Assembly: GCA_022497155.1 (NCBI GenBank)
Contig: MU385784.1
Coordinates: 1-64,000, forward strand
Length of the DNA: 64,000 bases
Direction: 5' to 3'
Origin: Whalleya microplaca
Taxonomy: Eukaryota; Ascomycota; Sordariomycetes; Xylariales; Xylariaceae
Below are positions 35,145-48,052 of the stretch, in pieces (the first letter of the stretch is position 1; each line of letters begins with the position of its first letter). A program made the position numbers and the translations under genes. The notes beneath the pieces are model-generated. The model was not told where the DNA came from. It made no database searches and worked only from the letters and a program-made list of their open reading frames with translations.

Positions 35145-35169
35145 TGCCTGCCTGCCTGCCTGCCTGCCT
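35145..35169. repeat. (TGCC)n microsatellite
   Basis: About six copies of TGCC in intergenic DNA just downstream of the CYSTM gene. Confidence 0.95.
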
Positions 35170-35287
35170 TCCTGCCCTCCAACATATCATCTATCCATCA
35201 TCATCAACCACTACCGCTAGCACCACCACACCACCACCATCATGATGTCAACTGGTGAGTTGCTCATAGTGAGGTATGTGTATGCGC

Positions 35288-35870
35288 TTAGCAGATCTCA
35301 AAACAGCACTCGCAGCAGTCGGCGCAGCACTCGCATCCCTCCTCGCAGACGAAGCAACAGCACAGTGCCGCTAGACACCCCTTAAGACATCCGCCGCCGC
35401 CTCCCGACTTCCTCTGCTGTGGTGGCGGTTGCTGCTGGTACTGCATCTGTGGCTGCCCCTGTGGTGGGCCATAGTATTGGCCTGGTGGGGGACCGTAAGC
35501 CTGTGGTCATTTCATGTCAGCATACCGGACTTTTTCAATCGCAATGTCTTATGGTGAAGATGATGCTCAAAGTGATGATGAAGATGATAGAATATCGTAA
35601 TATGGCTTATTAGGAATGCGCAAAGGCCCAAAGGCCCAAAGACCCAAAGACTTGGGATCTAGAGGGCATAAACACAAATAGTATCAGGGTATAGGAGGGA
35701 TTCGAGAAGGCTCGAAAGGGCTTGGCGAATTGGAACAGGAAGGGCAATTGAAGCATATCGTGAGTGCGACAGATGGATTGATCGCGACGTACCGGTTGAG
35801 GCTGTTGTGGTGGGTAGCCGTAGCCCGGGCCGCCCTGAGGCTGGCCGTGATAGTACTCGGTGTTGGACAT
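35288..35870 (-). CDS. Cysteine-rich CYSTM-type tail protein
   Basis: Two exons, 35870-35793 and 35500-35288, are joined in phase 0 across a 292-nt intron (GTACGT donor, ACCACAG acceptor) to give 96 residues. The N-terminal two thirds is a Gln/Pro/Gly/Tyr-rich disordered segment (YGPPPGQYYGPPQGQPQ). The C-terminal third has CLKGCLAALCCCFVCEEGC followed by further CC and ECC pairs, ending FEIC: a short hydrophobic Cys-rich membrane module of the CYSTM type. Proteins of this type are small tail-anchored membrane proteins linked in plants and fungi to stress and metal tolerance; palmitoylation is plausible but not shown. The gene is divided so that neither exon is obvious alone. Its intron is long for this window. 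Confidence 0.82.
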
Positions 35871-38800
35871 CTAGAGAGAGAGGGTAGGTTTGGTGTTTTT
35901 CCTATAAAGTAGACACAAAGAGGCGATCGCGGTCAGCCAAGAGATCGAACACAGGGGAATGGATGTCGCAAGAGCGCCATGCAAAAGCTTGATTCAGCTT
36001 TCCAATCCGCCAAGAGACGTGTTTGATTTGGCTGATTTGACGGATTGTCGCCTGCCAAGATATATGACAGTGGATGGGAAAAAAACTAACCTAAAGTAGT
36101 TCTGCTGTATCGCGCGCGACAGTGTCGTTTCTTGGGCGATGAAGAATCGAGCGGGTGGTGAGAGAGTGAATAAATGAGAACGACGTTGGTGTCAACAACA
36201 GTGGCAGAAGTGGGTGTGAAGGGAAGAATGGACTGACTGCCTTAAGCTGAAGTCAGAAAGAAGACGGTGGGTCAAGTAATGATTAAGGTATGCATGTACT
36301 TATGTACTAATAAACGTATGTATAAGTACGGGTTCTTTCTTAAGGTTATTATTAGCAGTGGGTAGACTACAATTAGTAGGTTCAATTATTGGCTGTGCAA
36401 GCTGTGCAAGCTGTGCAGCTGTGGCAGTCGAGGATTCATTCATTTATGCCTGCTGCGCTGTATGTATATGTAGGGGTTTCAATGGATTATGGGAGAGAGA
36501 GATGGGGAAGGGCCTGTAGCCCCCTGTTAGACTGTTACCATTCACGGGTATGAATTGCCGGCATTGATGCCATCTCTGCCAGTTCACTTCCTCACTTACA
36601 TACACCATTTCAATAGCTGATGGACCCAGTCTCTCAGCCACAAACCAGCTCACCCTCTACAGCATTCTAGAATACTAGCTGTGAATAGCTTCTGCTACAT
36701 AGTAGTAGATAGCTACGTGTACATTCTATATCCATCTACAGGTTTTGTCTGCTAAGATAACGTCACAGCCAACGAACATGGGAAGGTCACTAACACGGAC
36801 TCGAGTCATTCACCGTTTGCGGATGCATTCAGACGCAAGTCCACAGTGGCTTAGCTTGTTAGTACGGATTCCAGCGCTCTCAATACCACCCCGATACAAT
36901 ACCTGTTCAGGGTATCATATGTTTGCCATCAGACACACTACTTTCACATCTTGAAACCCTTGGGACCCCTAATATTTTGCATTTCCGACTGAAAGCTGTA
37001 ACCCTTCACTCATCCATTGTCTTTCACGATGGAATGAATGATGCTGGTTTTAAATAAGTAGGTATTGGTTGCCCGTCACACATGCCCCTGCCCCTTTGAC
37101 ACAACATCAGCATCAATCTTACATTCCTTTTTGAGTTTCTGTCAGATCAAGCAGAGTGTGTAAGTACATGTACTACATATACAGATACACTGTCAAGAGA
37201 GTGCCTTTGGTACTTCCCTAGGTATATAGTGGCTTGGGGCTAGATATAGGTGTAGATCGCTGCTTAACGCCTCAACACCTCCTATTGCCAAGCACCGCCC
37301 CTTGACTGCCACCAGTAAGGTCTCCTACCAAGCAGCCAAGCAACTCAAGCATCTGATAAAATGCATACAACACACGTCCCTATATATGAGCACTGCTTAA
37401 TATCAAAGCATTAAAATCTCAGATTATACTCCCCACCGCCTATCTAACCATCTTCAACACCGACAACATCTCTACACCGTAACCTCGCGTTGAAATTCAT
37501 TACTTCTACTTATTGGAGACTATCCGACCTCGAAGCCCGCGCTAAAAGCCGACATATCCGACTAGCCACCCTCTACGAGGTGGTACCTGGCCGTAAACTG
37601 TAGTACCTACCTACTGATGTATGTAGATCCGCTCACTGCGCGACGACCATGAAACGGGGCCCTCGCCGCCAGCGACGCAGATCCCGGACGCAAGTTCTCG
37701 CCCAGCGATTGGGTACCGGGCGTGGCACTGCCAAGACATGCGGCGACCCCAGTTGCGCGTCTTATTCCCAGCCCAAAACTACCTACTCCCAAAGTATCTA
37801 CCTAGGTAGCATCCATTCAGCCATTGCTCAGCCACAGTCGACTGCTTTCGTAAAAGGATACAGATTTTGTGTACCGCACCACATGTACGGTATGTACCAC
37901 GCAGAGGCGACAGGAGCCGCAATTGGTGGATTGTTGACGATGCCGGATATTGCCTACTACACAGCAATATATCCTCGAGGACACGGGATCCGGGTTCCCT
38001 TGTCCTATAACGGAGTTGAAGTTTTCCTTATCTTTTTTTTCCCTCTCGGTGTACGCTCCGGTGGCTATAAAGTGCATGTAGTTTATAGTACTTACATGCA
38101 TAGTAAAGTTATAACTGAAAGGATTATAATAGGACAACCATCCCGCTCGCTCGGGCAATGATACAAAAAGGGCATCTGGAATACATATGTGCATGTATGC
38201 AGCTAGACTTCGCCATATTACTACATGAACGTGTATTGTATTGCAAAGGGCCCCTTGCTGCTTGCTTATGACTCCGGTGTCAACCGACGCTTTGCAAGCA
38301 AGAAAATATGTCTTAGACAACCAAACAACCAAGACAAAGCCCGTGGTCTCGCCCAACCAACAGATGAGCTAACAGAGCGAATAACCGTATAGCGCTGTCA
38401 GGAATCGAACCTAACTCGCTTTCTTACTCACTGTACAGTTCGTAGCTCCAGCCTACCTACATCGGTATCTTCAAGTTCCAAACCCTTCTGTGGACCTACA
38501 TACTTTGCCTCGATGCTTTTCGAGCACGCATTGCGCTCATTAGAAGGATATGGGGCCTAATCATAGATATAGTACCGTAACTGATTAGGTTGCTACCTAA
38601 GTATTTTAATATAAAGTACGGAGTACATAGGCTATCGGGCTAGCAGTGTAGGGCTGATAGCCTACTTCAGGTGCTAAGACCCCCAGCATTGAAGGTACCA
38701 ATATCATTTTGGACCTCTCCTCCGGCGCTCGATAGATATCTATATATATTGTACATACATGTAGTAGGTAGCAGCTAAGCCACATTTACAGACAAAACCA

Positions 38801-39211
38801 GCAGACAATCTCAACCTCCAGTTCAGACTACCTATCAACCACACAAAACCACAGTAGCTAGCTCTCTCTATACATGGCGTAAGGGGTTCATATCTCTTTT
38901 CTTTTCTTTTCTTTTCTGTCTGTTCTGATCTGTCTACGAGTGAAGTACATATAGGTAGGTAGGTAGGCTGGTAGGTAGGTATGGCAGCGCTCCTCTCCTC
39001 CACAAACAAAATCAAACACACAACATTCAGCAGCACATCATTCAGCATCAAACGCATATCAGCAGCAGCACAGCTGTCCTGTTCATCATGATCATCGTAA
39101 ACCTTGCTTTCTTTCTTTCTTTCTTTTCTTTGCTTCATTCCATCCTTTCTTCAATCCACCCATCCACCCATCTATTCTTCCTAGGTAGCACTAGATAGAT
39201 GCTTGGCTTCT
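35871..39211. other. Intergenic region with repeats
   Basis: No convincing gene was found. A 170-codon plus-strand frame at 37649-38161 starts GC-rich and Arg-rich and then runs into AT-rich DNA; it was not called. The region includes GCTGTGCAA repeats near 36395, a TACCTAGGTA palindrome at 37799, a tRNA-like B box on the minus strand near 38402, and (TTTTC)n at about 38898-38918. Confidence 0.5.
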
Positions 39212-41701
39212 TCATTGGTCTAGTTGCACGTAGTTGGCCGGGAACAGGCCCGAGTCGCCCTTGTAGTGCCCGAACCACCAGTCCTCATCCGGAAACTCCA
39301 GATTCGTGACCGTAGCGCCCTCGGGGAAGCTCAATTCTGTAACAATCGTTAGCCGTGTGCCCCTATATTCAAAATAAAAACGCTAGTATTGCTAGGGGGG
39401 CTTACCGTTGTCCTCAGCAGCCTCGTAGTCAAACTGCGCAGTGGCAGTAGGCCCGCTAGCAGCAGCCGCCGCCGCCGCGTGTGCCGGTTCCGGTTCCGGC
39501 GCCGCTTGCGGCTGGGCCGCCGCCGGGGGCGGCGCTGGCGCGGACTCGTCGTCGTCGACCAGCTCGACGTAGTTGCTCGGGAACAGGCCGGTCTCGCCGC
39601 GGGAGTTGGAGCCCATCCACCAGTCCTCGTCGACCATCTCGATGTTGGTGACGTACTCGCCCTCGCGGAGCTCCAGCTCGTTGTCCTCGGCCTTCTCGTA
39701 GTCGTACTGGATCAGCGCGCGCTTGCCGCCGCCGGAGGCGGCCTCGGCCTCGGCCACCGGCGTCTCGCCGAACTGGTGCGCGGCCACGGTGGTTGCGGCG
39801 GCGCGGGGGTCGTAGGTCTCGTGTTCCTCGGGCAGTTCCTCTTCCCGGGGCAGCTCTTGCTCGATCGGACGAACGGGAAGCGAGCGGGGAGGTTCCTGCG
39901 CCGGCTCGATCTCGGGTTCAGGTCCACGAGGAACTGGTGCGGCAACGCGAATAGGGGATGGCGATCGCTCGGGCTCTTCTTCCTCGTCGGTAACTGGGGG
40001 CGGACGGGGAGGCATGCCAGGAAGCGCGAATCCACCAGCCGAAGGCCGCGAAGCCGCAGGTGGAGGAGGTGGTGTTGCCTCTTCTTCCACAGCCCGAGTA
40101 GGAATCGAAGGCGCCGAGGAATTGAAGGCGATCGGTGACGCATCCTTGAAGCGATCTCGCAGAGCACCGACACTCTCCGGCGGAGAGGCGGGGGTTTCCT
40201 GGCTGCTCACAGTATCGCCAGTCTTCTCCCGGCCGTATCCCGGTGCTTGAACAGGCGCCCAACTCTTTCCTGTGTAGCCACTCTGCCATCCGCCACTCTT
40301 CTGCGCCGCAATCGTAGATGATGTGGCCTGGGGGCTGATAGATGGGCTGCTCCCTTGCGCTGCCTTCTTCTCCGCCCAAATCTGAGCTGGCGTCTTTCCT
40401 CCCTGATCAGCGAAGGTTCGACTGGCGGCTCCGACCGGGGCGGAGGCGGCCGGGGCGGGCGTCGGTCCGCCGAAGCCCATTGCCCCAGGAGTAGGTGCTT
40501 TCGTACCCGTGAAAGCAGAGGCGCCGCCCCATTTCTTGGCAACTTTGGGCTTAGGCAGCTCCGTCAAGCGCTCGGCCTGATGGAATGCCGCGGTTCGATC
40601 TGCCAAAGACTTGGGCGGTTCGGCTTCGGGCTCCGAGTCGGCTGGCTTCTGAGCTCTAGCTCGGATGGCAGCAATGTCAACCTTGCCTACCGGCTCGTAG
40701 GCACCCTTAACCGGAACTGGCCTATCATCCTGTTTCTCCTTGGCAGCGGCAGCTCGAATAGCCGCAATGTCGACCTTGCCCACCGGCTGGTATGCGCCCT
40801 TGACCACGTTGCTTGATTCTTCCTCTCGCCTACTCGAGCCGTTGAATCTTGAGGGCTCCTGCTTCTGGCTCGTCAACTCGGCCATGTTGACCTTAGTTGG
40901 CTTATACGCCGATTCGACCTTTTCAAGCTCGGTCCGAGAAGACAGCTGAGGGGCATCACCCCAGCCGTCATCGTTGGTTTTTCTCAAATTCGAATTTCGT
41001 GCGGCCACTATGGGGTTGAAGGAGCTGGATGTGCCCGAGGCCGAAGAGAAGACGGGTTTTGATTTGACCGGAGGCGGTGCCCCTCCCGCCTTGACCGGTG
41101 CGCTTCCGCCAGCGGTGTATTTGGAGCCGGAGGCATCGGCTATTTTTTGAAGAATGTTTGCGGGTTCGAGATCGGTATCGGAGCGAGCAGTAATTTGTAC
41201 GTGGTATCCCTAAGTTTTGTTAGTATTGTAATTAGATATATAGCAAATCAATATACATACATGAAGGACTTTGGATACGGCATTGAGATGGCTCGTGAAG
41301 TAGCCCTTCGTTCTCTCAGGGACACCTCCTCCGCACTATTAACAATTAGCCATGTGTCACGATACAATTCCGAGAAGGGGCACACAAACCCATGCGATCA
41401 GAGCATACTTGGGCAGACCAGTATTCGGGTCCTTGATCTTGAGAAATGCGAATTGTACGCGGCCCTCGCTGAAGTCCTCAATGAGCTCCTCTAGCTCACC
41501 ATCGCCTGTTGCTTGGACCTTGAGGATGCTTTCTTTGCTTCCACTGTCTTGGAAAGCATTCACTAGGGGAGCTTGCACAGAGAATAAGGCCCAAGTGGCA
41601 TAAGTGGAAGAACTACCCGATGGCGGGGCCGAAGCATTCACGACTCCCTGGTAGCTGCTCTTGATAGAGGGACCATTTATAGACAGATTCAAAGTAGCCA
41701 T
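39212..41701 (-). CDS. abp1: Actin-binding protein Abp1 (ADF-H plus two SH3)
   Basis: Four minus-strand exons, 41701-41390, 41335-41261, 41209-39406 and 39336-39212, give 771 residues. Introns are 54 nt (donor GTTTGT, unusual), 51 nt (GTATGT) and 69 nt (GTAAGC). Residues 1 to about 140 are an ADF-homology domain (start MATLNLSINGPSIKSSY; later GVPERTKGYFTSHLNAVSK, GYHVQITARSD) that binds F-actin. The middle is Pro/Ala/Glu-rich with three repeats of a KVDIAAIRAAA/NMAELT motif (about 210-310) that resemble the Abp1 helical repeats. SH3-1 is about 627-681 (ALIQYDY..DEDWWMG..LFPSNYVELV) and SH3-2 about 717-771 (ATAQFDY..DEDWWFG..LFPANYVQL). Abp1 activates the Arp2/3 complex and recruits partners at endocytic actin patches. 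It is divergent from the C2H2 gene. Confidence 0.93.
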
Positions 41702-42857
41702 CGTTGGCAATGTGTCGTAGTATCTGGTGTTTCGTGTGATTGGTGTCTTTTTCCAGCCGGAATTGGAGGAATTGATAGGAGGGACAGGAGTAATAATAAA
41801 TTCGTGTGGGGGTGATGTCAGACACAGCAACCGGAGCAGGGGAGAGCTTTAGTTCAAGTGCTCGAGTACTCAAAGTTGCTCAAGCTCACAAGTGGAAGAA
41901 GAAGAGGATTGTGAGAATTGCTGTTCATTCAGTGGGTGAAGCTGTGAGGGAGGAGGTTTGACCAAGGAGGGTTTATGGCAGATGACACAGAGTCAGACCT
42001 CAACTTGATTGCCTCGGAATTGAATTGTTGTATGGAGTTTGTGAGTTGTGAGTTGTGAGTTCAGAATTCGTTGTGCCTGTTGTGTGCCCAGGTGCCTGCC
42101 AACGCCTGCCTACAGGCCCATTACGAAAGAAAGTGGGCTGTGCCTTTAGCGCCTGGATCCTTCTATTTGGTTAGGTACATGTATGGATCCATGTTACCTA
42201 CGTGTAAACTGTAGGCATGTATGTACAGCAGACCCTAGGCCATGCGTAGGCTGGTAGGTAGCTGAATAGCTGCGTCATTTCTCCCCTGTGTATTGCCGAT
42301 TGTCGCCTACCGTCGCGACTGTATGTACTCCATACCTTAGGTAATATTCACACAGACCCACTCTACAGTCCCCAAAGATACAGGAGGTACTTGGGTACAT
42401 GCCTGACCTAAGTTAGATAAGCTGATAAGTAAAGACTGGGTACCTTATGTAATATGTGTATGTACCTCGTACCTTAGATACCCACAGGGCTCCCTACCTT
42501 TAGCAGTGTTCCCATTCAGTACTGGCATTGAACGCGGCTGCACGCCCCTAACTAACCTCACTGCCCTTTCGCGGGCGCAAACATCGCCTGTCATGTAAGA
42601 ATTATTACAGTTAGTTGTCCCAGTCCACAGCCTTTCTCTCCCTCACCAACTTCCTCTATCCCTTTGCAGCCCGGAGACGAGCCAATTCCAACCTTTTACA
42701 CAAACTAATTCCATCCATTGAGCAGCAAAAGTTTTTCCCTTTCCTGTAAACTTTACCAAAAACACTTGACACTATTCCCATTCTTAGTACTATTAACTCC
42801 GAATTGAACCTACCTACATAGCACAAAGTTGCCAATTCCATCTTCATTTGAAGCAAA

Positions 42858-44086
42858 ATGGTGCTGCTGTCAGAAGATTCATCATCCATTAGCTCGCTAT
42901 CCTCGGATTCACCCGAGGCCGACAACGATTTCGATGACACCGGCTTCATCGACGAGCCGCCTCTACCTCCCTCGAAGCGACAGAAACTGGTTGATGGATC
43001 TAGAGCATCGTCCTCCGTCCATGTAGAGCCCGAGCCCGAGCCCGAGCAAGAAGCAGAGCACGATCTCGATGGAGACATCTCGTCAGACACGTCTGGCGAC
43101 ATACCCAACTCGCCCATCAACGCTAAGCTCGACGAGGATGAGTTCCAGGAGCAGATCACCGTCTGCGCTTGGGACGGATGCCGCGCCGGAGACTTGGGCA
43201 ACATGGATAGACTGGTAGAGCACATACATAACGACCACATCGAGAGCCGCCAGAAGAAGTATACCTGTGAATGGATTGGCTGCCCCCGAAAGAGCCTGCC
43301 GCATGCGAGCGGCTACGCTTTGAAAGCCCATATGAGAAGCCACACAAGGGAGAAGCCATTCTACTGTTACCTGCCAGGTAAGATTCTCTACTTTCTATTG
43401 CGCAGCCCAGCCAGGCACTGGATAACTAACATGCTTGCGTAGAATGTGATCGCGCATTTACGAGGTCCGACGCCCTTGCGAAACACATGCGAACAGTCCA
43501 CGAAACCGAGGCCCTCCGGCCCTCCGACCCCGTACCCAAATCCATGCAGTCGCAGTCGGGAACCAAAGGCAACAAACTAAAGATCATCATCAAGACGCCC
43601 CAGTCCCACGCGGCCGGCCAAGACGACGCCGTCGACGGCGGCGACGGCAACGACGAGATAGCCGCGGACTTCTTCACCCCATTAACCATACACCAGGGCT
43701 TCTCGAGCAAGGAGCTGGAGTTGGACACGAAGTCCCTGTGGCGGCTCTGCGTCGCGAACGTCAAGTGGGCGACGAGAGACGGCGAGCGCCTGCGCCAGCG
43801 GTGCAAGCAGGCCGAGGAGAGCTACCGGCAGGAGTGGCGCGAGAAGGAGGTCCTGCTGGACCAGGTCGCCCAGATCGAGGAGGGCTGGTGGCAGCGCCGC
43901 GAGATGGTGCTCAAGGCCGAGGCCAAGGCGCGGATGGCCAGCAACGGGGATGCCGGCGAAGCCGGCGACGCGGGAGATGCGGGAGACGCGGGGGACGCGG
44001 GAGACGCGATGGAAACCGAGCGTTCTCCGCACCCCGGCATGGAGCAGGAGAAGGGGGCTGCTGCCCTGAGTCAACTCACGGACTAG
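42858..44086 (+). CDS. C2H2 zinc-finger protein, three fingers, nuclear
   Basis: Exons 42858-43377 and 43443-44086 join in phase 1 over a 65-nt intron (GTAAGA donor, GCGTAG acceptor) to give 387 residues. The intron splits finger three. An acidic/Ser-rich N-terminus with SKRQK is followed by finger 1 (C103, C108, H122, H127), finger 2 (C137, C142, H158, H162) and finger 3 (C170, C175, H188, H193), with an HTREKPF linker. The spacing and CEWIGC/ECDRAF cores are Gli/YY1-like. The C-terminal half has DFFTPLTIHQGF, a long coiled coil (about 265-330) and a GDA tandem repeat. Fungal proteins of this layout include the INO80-complex subunit Iec1; that is a tentative match from memory, and a DNA-binding or chromatin role is inferred. 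A second frame stays open past the stop (to 44298) but shows no domain. Confidence 0.82.
43968..44008. repeat. 9-nt coding repeat (Gly-Asp-Ala)
   Basis: About five tandem GACGCGGGA-type copies within the C2H2 gene encode Gly-Asp-Ala units. The copy number may vary. Confidence 0.9.
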
Positions 44087-45439
44087 GCGACCCGGAGTCG
44101 AGATCGTCCTCGGATTCGGATTCGAGTACGAAAGCGAAGCCCCCCAAACATTGCCTTCCCGTCATGCATAAGCCCTCCTACGTAGATTTCACGAGCCTTA
44201 CCAAAGGGGACCTGCTGCGGAGGAGCTCGGGGATTACGGGGGCTGCTAAGGTGACGCCCTGGTATTGGGGGGCCGGTTTACCTACCCGGAAGGGATAATA
44301 CTGCACGTGTCCTAGGGGAGCGTGCTGAGAGATATTAATAATTATTCATGAAGCTGATGAAGTCAAGCGTCGTATATTCACCCGTTCCGGTCCTATGCGT
44401 GGAGTTTCGGGTCATTAATACAAAGCATGTGTCCTTCACTGGCCGTGATATGTTATCGTCTGATATTTTTGAAATTGAAGTTATGGTGTTTATATATCAT
44501 GGTTCATATATCATGGTTCATACATCATGGCTCACATATATTACTAGACTTAGATCATACTGCATGGAAGTATTTGTGCTCTCTGTGTAGATTATAGAAG
44601 CTCACTTTCCATCTAGGTTGTAGCTCTTGGGTTGTAATTGATACTTTCTCGGTTAATGTGTTTACGAAAAGATAAGAAGTAGGAAGTCAAGCAGCATTTG
44701 ATCAGAGCTAGGAGATCATAAAGCCTCCTTTTTTATAGAGCATATACAATATGTAGTATGGTGATGCCACTTCAGCTGATGAACTTTCTTCATCAAGAGA
44801 AGAGACGAGGTGTATAATAACCTCACATATATATTTACCATTTCGCTGGGATCGTCCGTCGTTCGAGCGCTGGACTCTAGGCTCCATTATACACCCACAA
44901 TGTTGTGAACTAGTAGACTATACTGGTTGTCAGCAGGCACTCCCATCAGCATTAAGTGCCTATGGTTTTGAAAAAAAAAATACGGCAGGGAACCTAACAA
45001 AGCTGGATGTCGCAATGGAGTGTATACGGAGTGATAGAAACAGTAGCTACAGATTACTAGCAACTGACTAGTCAGAAGGGAGCTGTATGCTGCCTTTCCT
45101 ACAGTTGGAGGTCCTCGTACACCCCTTATAAACCCTATCACCCCTTACGTTCTGTATTCTCAGCGATGTCGTAGGTGGTTTGAATGAGTGTATGACATCA
45201 GAGGAGCTGCTATCAAAGCCAGTTCTGATCCAAACTGTTTCACTGTTGACTTTATTGCGGTTGATTTCTCGCTGCTGAGGATATGTTGGAGGTAGCGTGA
45301 GAGATATGTACGCGTACCACTTCTGTAGGGAGACTACCGACTGGAGGGGCTATTGATAAAAGCAAGTCCAGTATCTAACGGCACTAGTGATATTTCACTA
45401 TTACCTCGTTTACCATAGCCCCCCTCCCCCCTATTCATT
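44087..45439. other. Intergenic region at the boundary of the right-hand compartment
   Basis: The sequence becomes more AT-rich here. No gene was recognised. It marks the change from the conserved part to the accessory-looking part of the window. Confidence 0.5.
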
Positions 45440-47032
45440 ATGAAGAAGTCGACAATTGAAGTTCATAGGCCAGGAGCAGGTCCCTGGGCTAGCCCATACA
45501 ATGATTCTGACTTAGGAAACATCGTCCTTCGCAGTCAAGGGAGTCCAGAGCTACTCGATGCTCAAGTGCAGCGGTGGGATGACGTGAATGTCTACGTTCT
45601 CTGTCCCATCTGTGGAGTCATCCACCGACTTGACTTTCATGAAGAACACTCAGTTGAGCATCAACATGAACCACACTACAACACTGAAGCTAGTGGAAAG
45701 GCTTACATTATTCGGTTTCCTTTTGATCTCAAGACAAAAGAGGTCTGGTACAGCATTGACAAAAAGAGAGCCTTGTTCATGAATGTCAGGGTAGACCCAG
45801 ACCTATATTCCGGACGGGAGCCTGAAGAGAGTCTAGATCAGTACGAACAAAACTCAAGGATATAAAAACTTGGAACGAGGCTATAGATACTAGGTTCGAG
45901 AACGCTGTCGATACTGTTATAAGAGGAAACATCGATTACGTACGCGAATATCTCACAACATCTTCGGAGTCGGCTAGGAATCTTCTACTTCATGGTGTCG
46001 AAGTTTCCGACTCAATTGATAAGCCATACACTGCTAATATTCAGGTTACAGGTCGAACTACATTACACTTAGCTACTCGCCGGGCACATTCTAAAACGGT
46101 CGCACTTCTTCTTACAAGAGCAAATGTAAATGTCAATACTCAGGACGCAACTGGAAGACAACCACTGATGGAAGCTTCACTGTGGGGACAAACAGCAATG
46201 TCAAAATTCTTCTTGATAATAAAGTCGACAAAGACCTAGAGTGTATACGTAACCACCAACCTCTGAAGGCAATTGACTTTGCCAGACCCTCAAAGGAGAA
46301 CGATAGGGAACGCCGAGAGAAGTCTGGGCCCTATGGGGAGGACGTACACGAGAGAAACCTAGACCGTGAGGAAATCGTTCGCTAACTTGAAGATATACCA
46401 AAACAATCGCCACTAGATCGCCAAGGCCTATGGGAGTTTACGTTTGGAGAAGGACTAGAGAACAGTATAATCACTCTGTAGGCTCACTTCAACCGCCTAA
46501 ACTAGAAGAAAACAATTGGGGTTATGTACCGTTCAAGCGAATTCCTTTTATTGGCTTCGATGAGCGGTTGGCGAGATGCAGTATATGAAAATATCCAAGA
46601 GGCTGGAAGTAATTGAACCCCTGAAGTATTTTGCTAGTGTAAATCGCTCGGATACAATCTACAGCAGCATGACTGATGGATGTCTACCACGCCAATAATA
46701 CGCGTGCCATGCCGAAAAACAATTGATCGCATATTTCATCCACCAGCAATTTTTCCTGGACCATGAACTCATTACTCAGTCTGAAGAGTCTACTTCCACA
46801 GGAAGTGTTTGAAAAGCAATAGAGCGATTATCCATGACAGAAAAACAAATAGAGAAGCGCGAAAGGCAGAAATTGATGTTGAGGTTGAAGGCCATATTCG
46901 CACCTGCTTCAGTGAGGAACGTCCAGATCATAGTTTCTCGTCCAGTCTGCGATGACTGTCAACGCTTTGTGAAACATATGAACAAGAAATATGCCGAGAA
47001 GGCATGCCTCTCTAATGCGAAGCACCGAAACT
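45440..47032 (+). pseudogene. Broken ankyrin-repeat / deaminase-like protein gene
   Basis: A first intact frame (45440-45865, 141 codons) has CPICGVIHRLDF and HEEHSVEHQHEPHYN blocks. After its stop, similarity continues in a second frame from about 45895 with ankyrin-like motifs (GRTTLHLATRRAHSKTVALLL, then GRQPLMEASLWGQ), then in a third frame from about 46182 (VKILLDNKVD). Further on, with more stops, a CHAEK motif (46705-46719) and an SRPVCDDC motif (46936-46959) fit the zinc-binding HAE and C-x-x-C pair of the deaminase fold. I recall such domains in fungal ankyrin proteins (OTT_1508-like deaminases). At least two frame changes and several stops show it is inactive in this assembly. The first frame might be a separate small gene. 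Confidence 0.6.
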
Positions 47033-47520
47033 AGATATCTTAGTCTAGAGTATAATTAACTAAAACTCTCGATATTTAGGCAATGGCCTATATCAGGCAG
47101 ACCATGTCATAGTTCTACCATGCAATCGCTCATTGAGAGTATCAAGGGGTTGCTCTAAGGAAAATGTCGGATACTGAGGTAATGTAATTACTCGACCTAT
47201 TCAAGGCATTTTGCCCTAACCAGTATTTTCCTCCCTTGCGTCTAAACTTCCAACGCGTCAAATTTTATTTACGCATAGTGACGGTCTACTTTGGATCTCT
47301 CTCTCAACCAATCCTGCAAATCTACCTTCACCTCGACATGTCACTCTGCTATATCCTAAGGATATAAAAAGCATAATTTCCAGTTGAGCGTCTAAGACAT
47401 CAAACATATATCTAAGAGTTCATCGAAGTGTTAAGAACTGTGGATTCAGCTTTGTGCTTAGTCCACAGATGTGAGATCAGGAGCCAAACATCTTGAGTGT
47501 ACCTCACGAAAGATTTCAAT

Positions 47521-47559
47521 ATGTCAGTGCCATATGTCAGTGCCATATGTCAGTGCCAT
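47521..47559. repeat. 13-nt tandem repeat, three copies
   Basis: ATGTCAGTGCCAT occurs three times head to tail with no mismatch, followed by a degenerate fourth part. Confidence 0.95.
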
Positions 47560-48052
47560 ATCTCAGTATATCTCAACCATGTCATCTGTGCTATGCTAGC
47601 ATCGATGATACTATGTAACAAGCCATCTCCTACTCACGTGCATGATATACACCCGTGCTAAAGTGGGTTGCCATTTGCTTGTCTTTGTGCCACCATTGTA
47701 CATACTTCTGTCATAATTTGAGACTTACCTACTAGGAGTCATAGAATGGTAGTGTACCATAATCTGTAATCTGGATCAGCATTGGTATTTAGAGTAAGAG
47801 CTCAAAATAATTAGCACTCGCCTACACAGCATTCTCATTACATGTGTTTTCTGGCGTATTTTGCAGGTGATCTACCAATGGGCGTGGTTCAATCATCCCC
47901 TATACCAATAGTATCACATTTACAGTGTGTGCAGTGATTATTTAGGTGCTGCCGTAATCACTCTAGTTGTTAAAATAGAATTGTGTAAAAGTCTAAGATC
48001 TAAAGGGTCTCTACTTGCAGTAACAGCTTAGAGGATGCCTGTTAAGCAACGG

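Noticed and set aside
37649..38161. 170-codon plus-strand frame
   Set aside because: It starts in a GC-rich Arg-rich stretch and then crosses AT-rich DNA with poly-T; composition changes midway and no domain is seen.
38396..38435. tRNA-like T arm (GGTTCGATTCC) on the minus strand
   Set aside because: No matching acceptor stem, D arm or anticodon arm could be found upstream, so only a chance or relic B box remains.
44087..44301. Possible extra 3' exon of the C2H2 gene in another frame
   Set aside because: The frame stays open past the stop, but no donor/acceptor pair was convincing and the sequence has no domain.
47521..47559. Possible CRISPR-like array
   Set aside because: The three 13-nt units are directly adjacent with no spacers, and the genome is eukaryotic; it is a simple tandem repeat.
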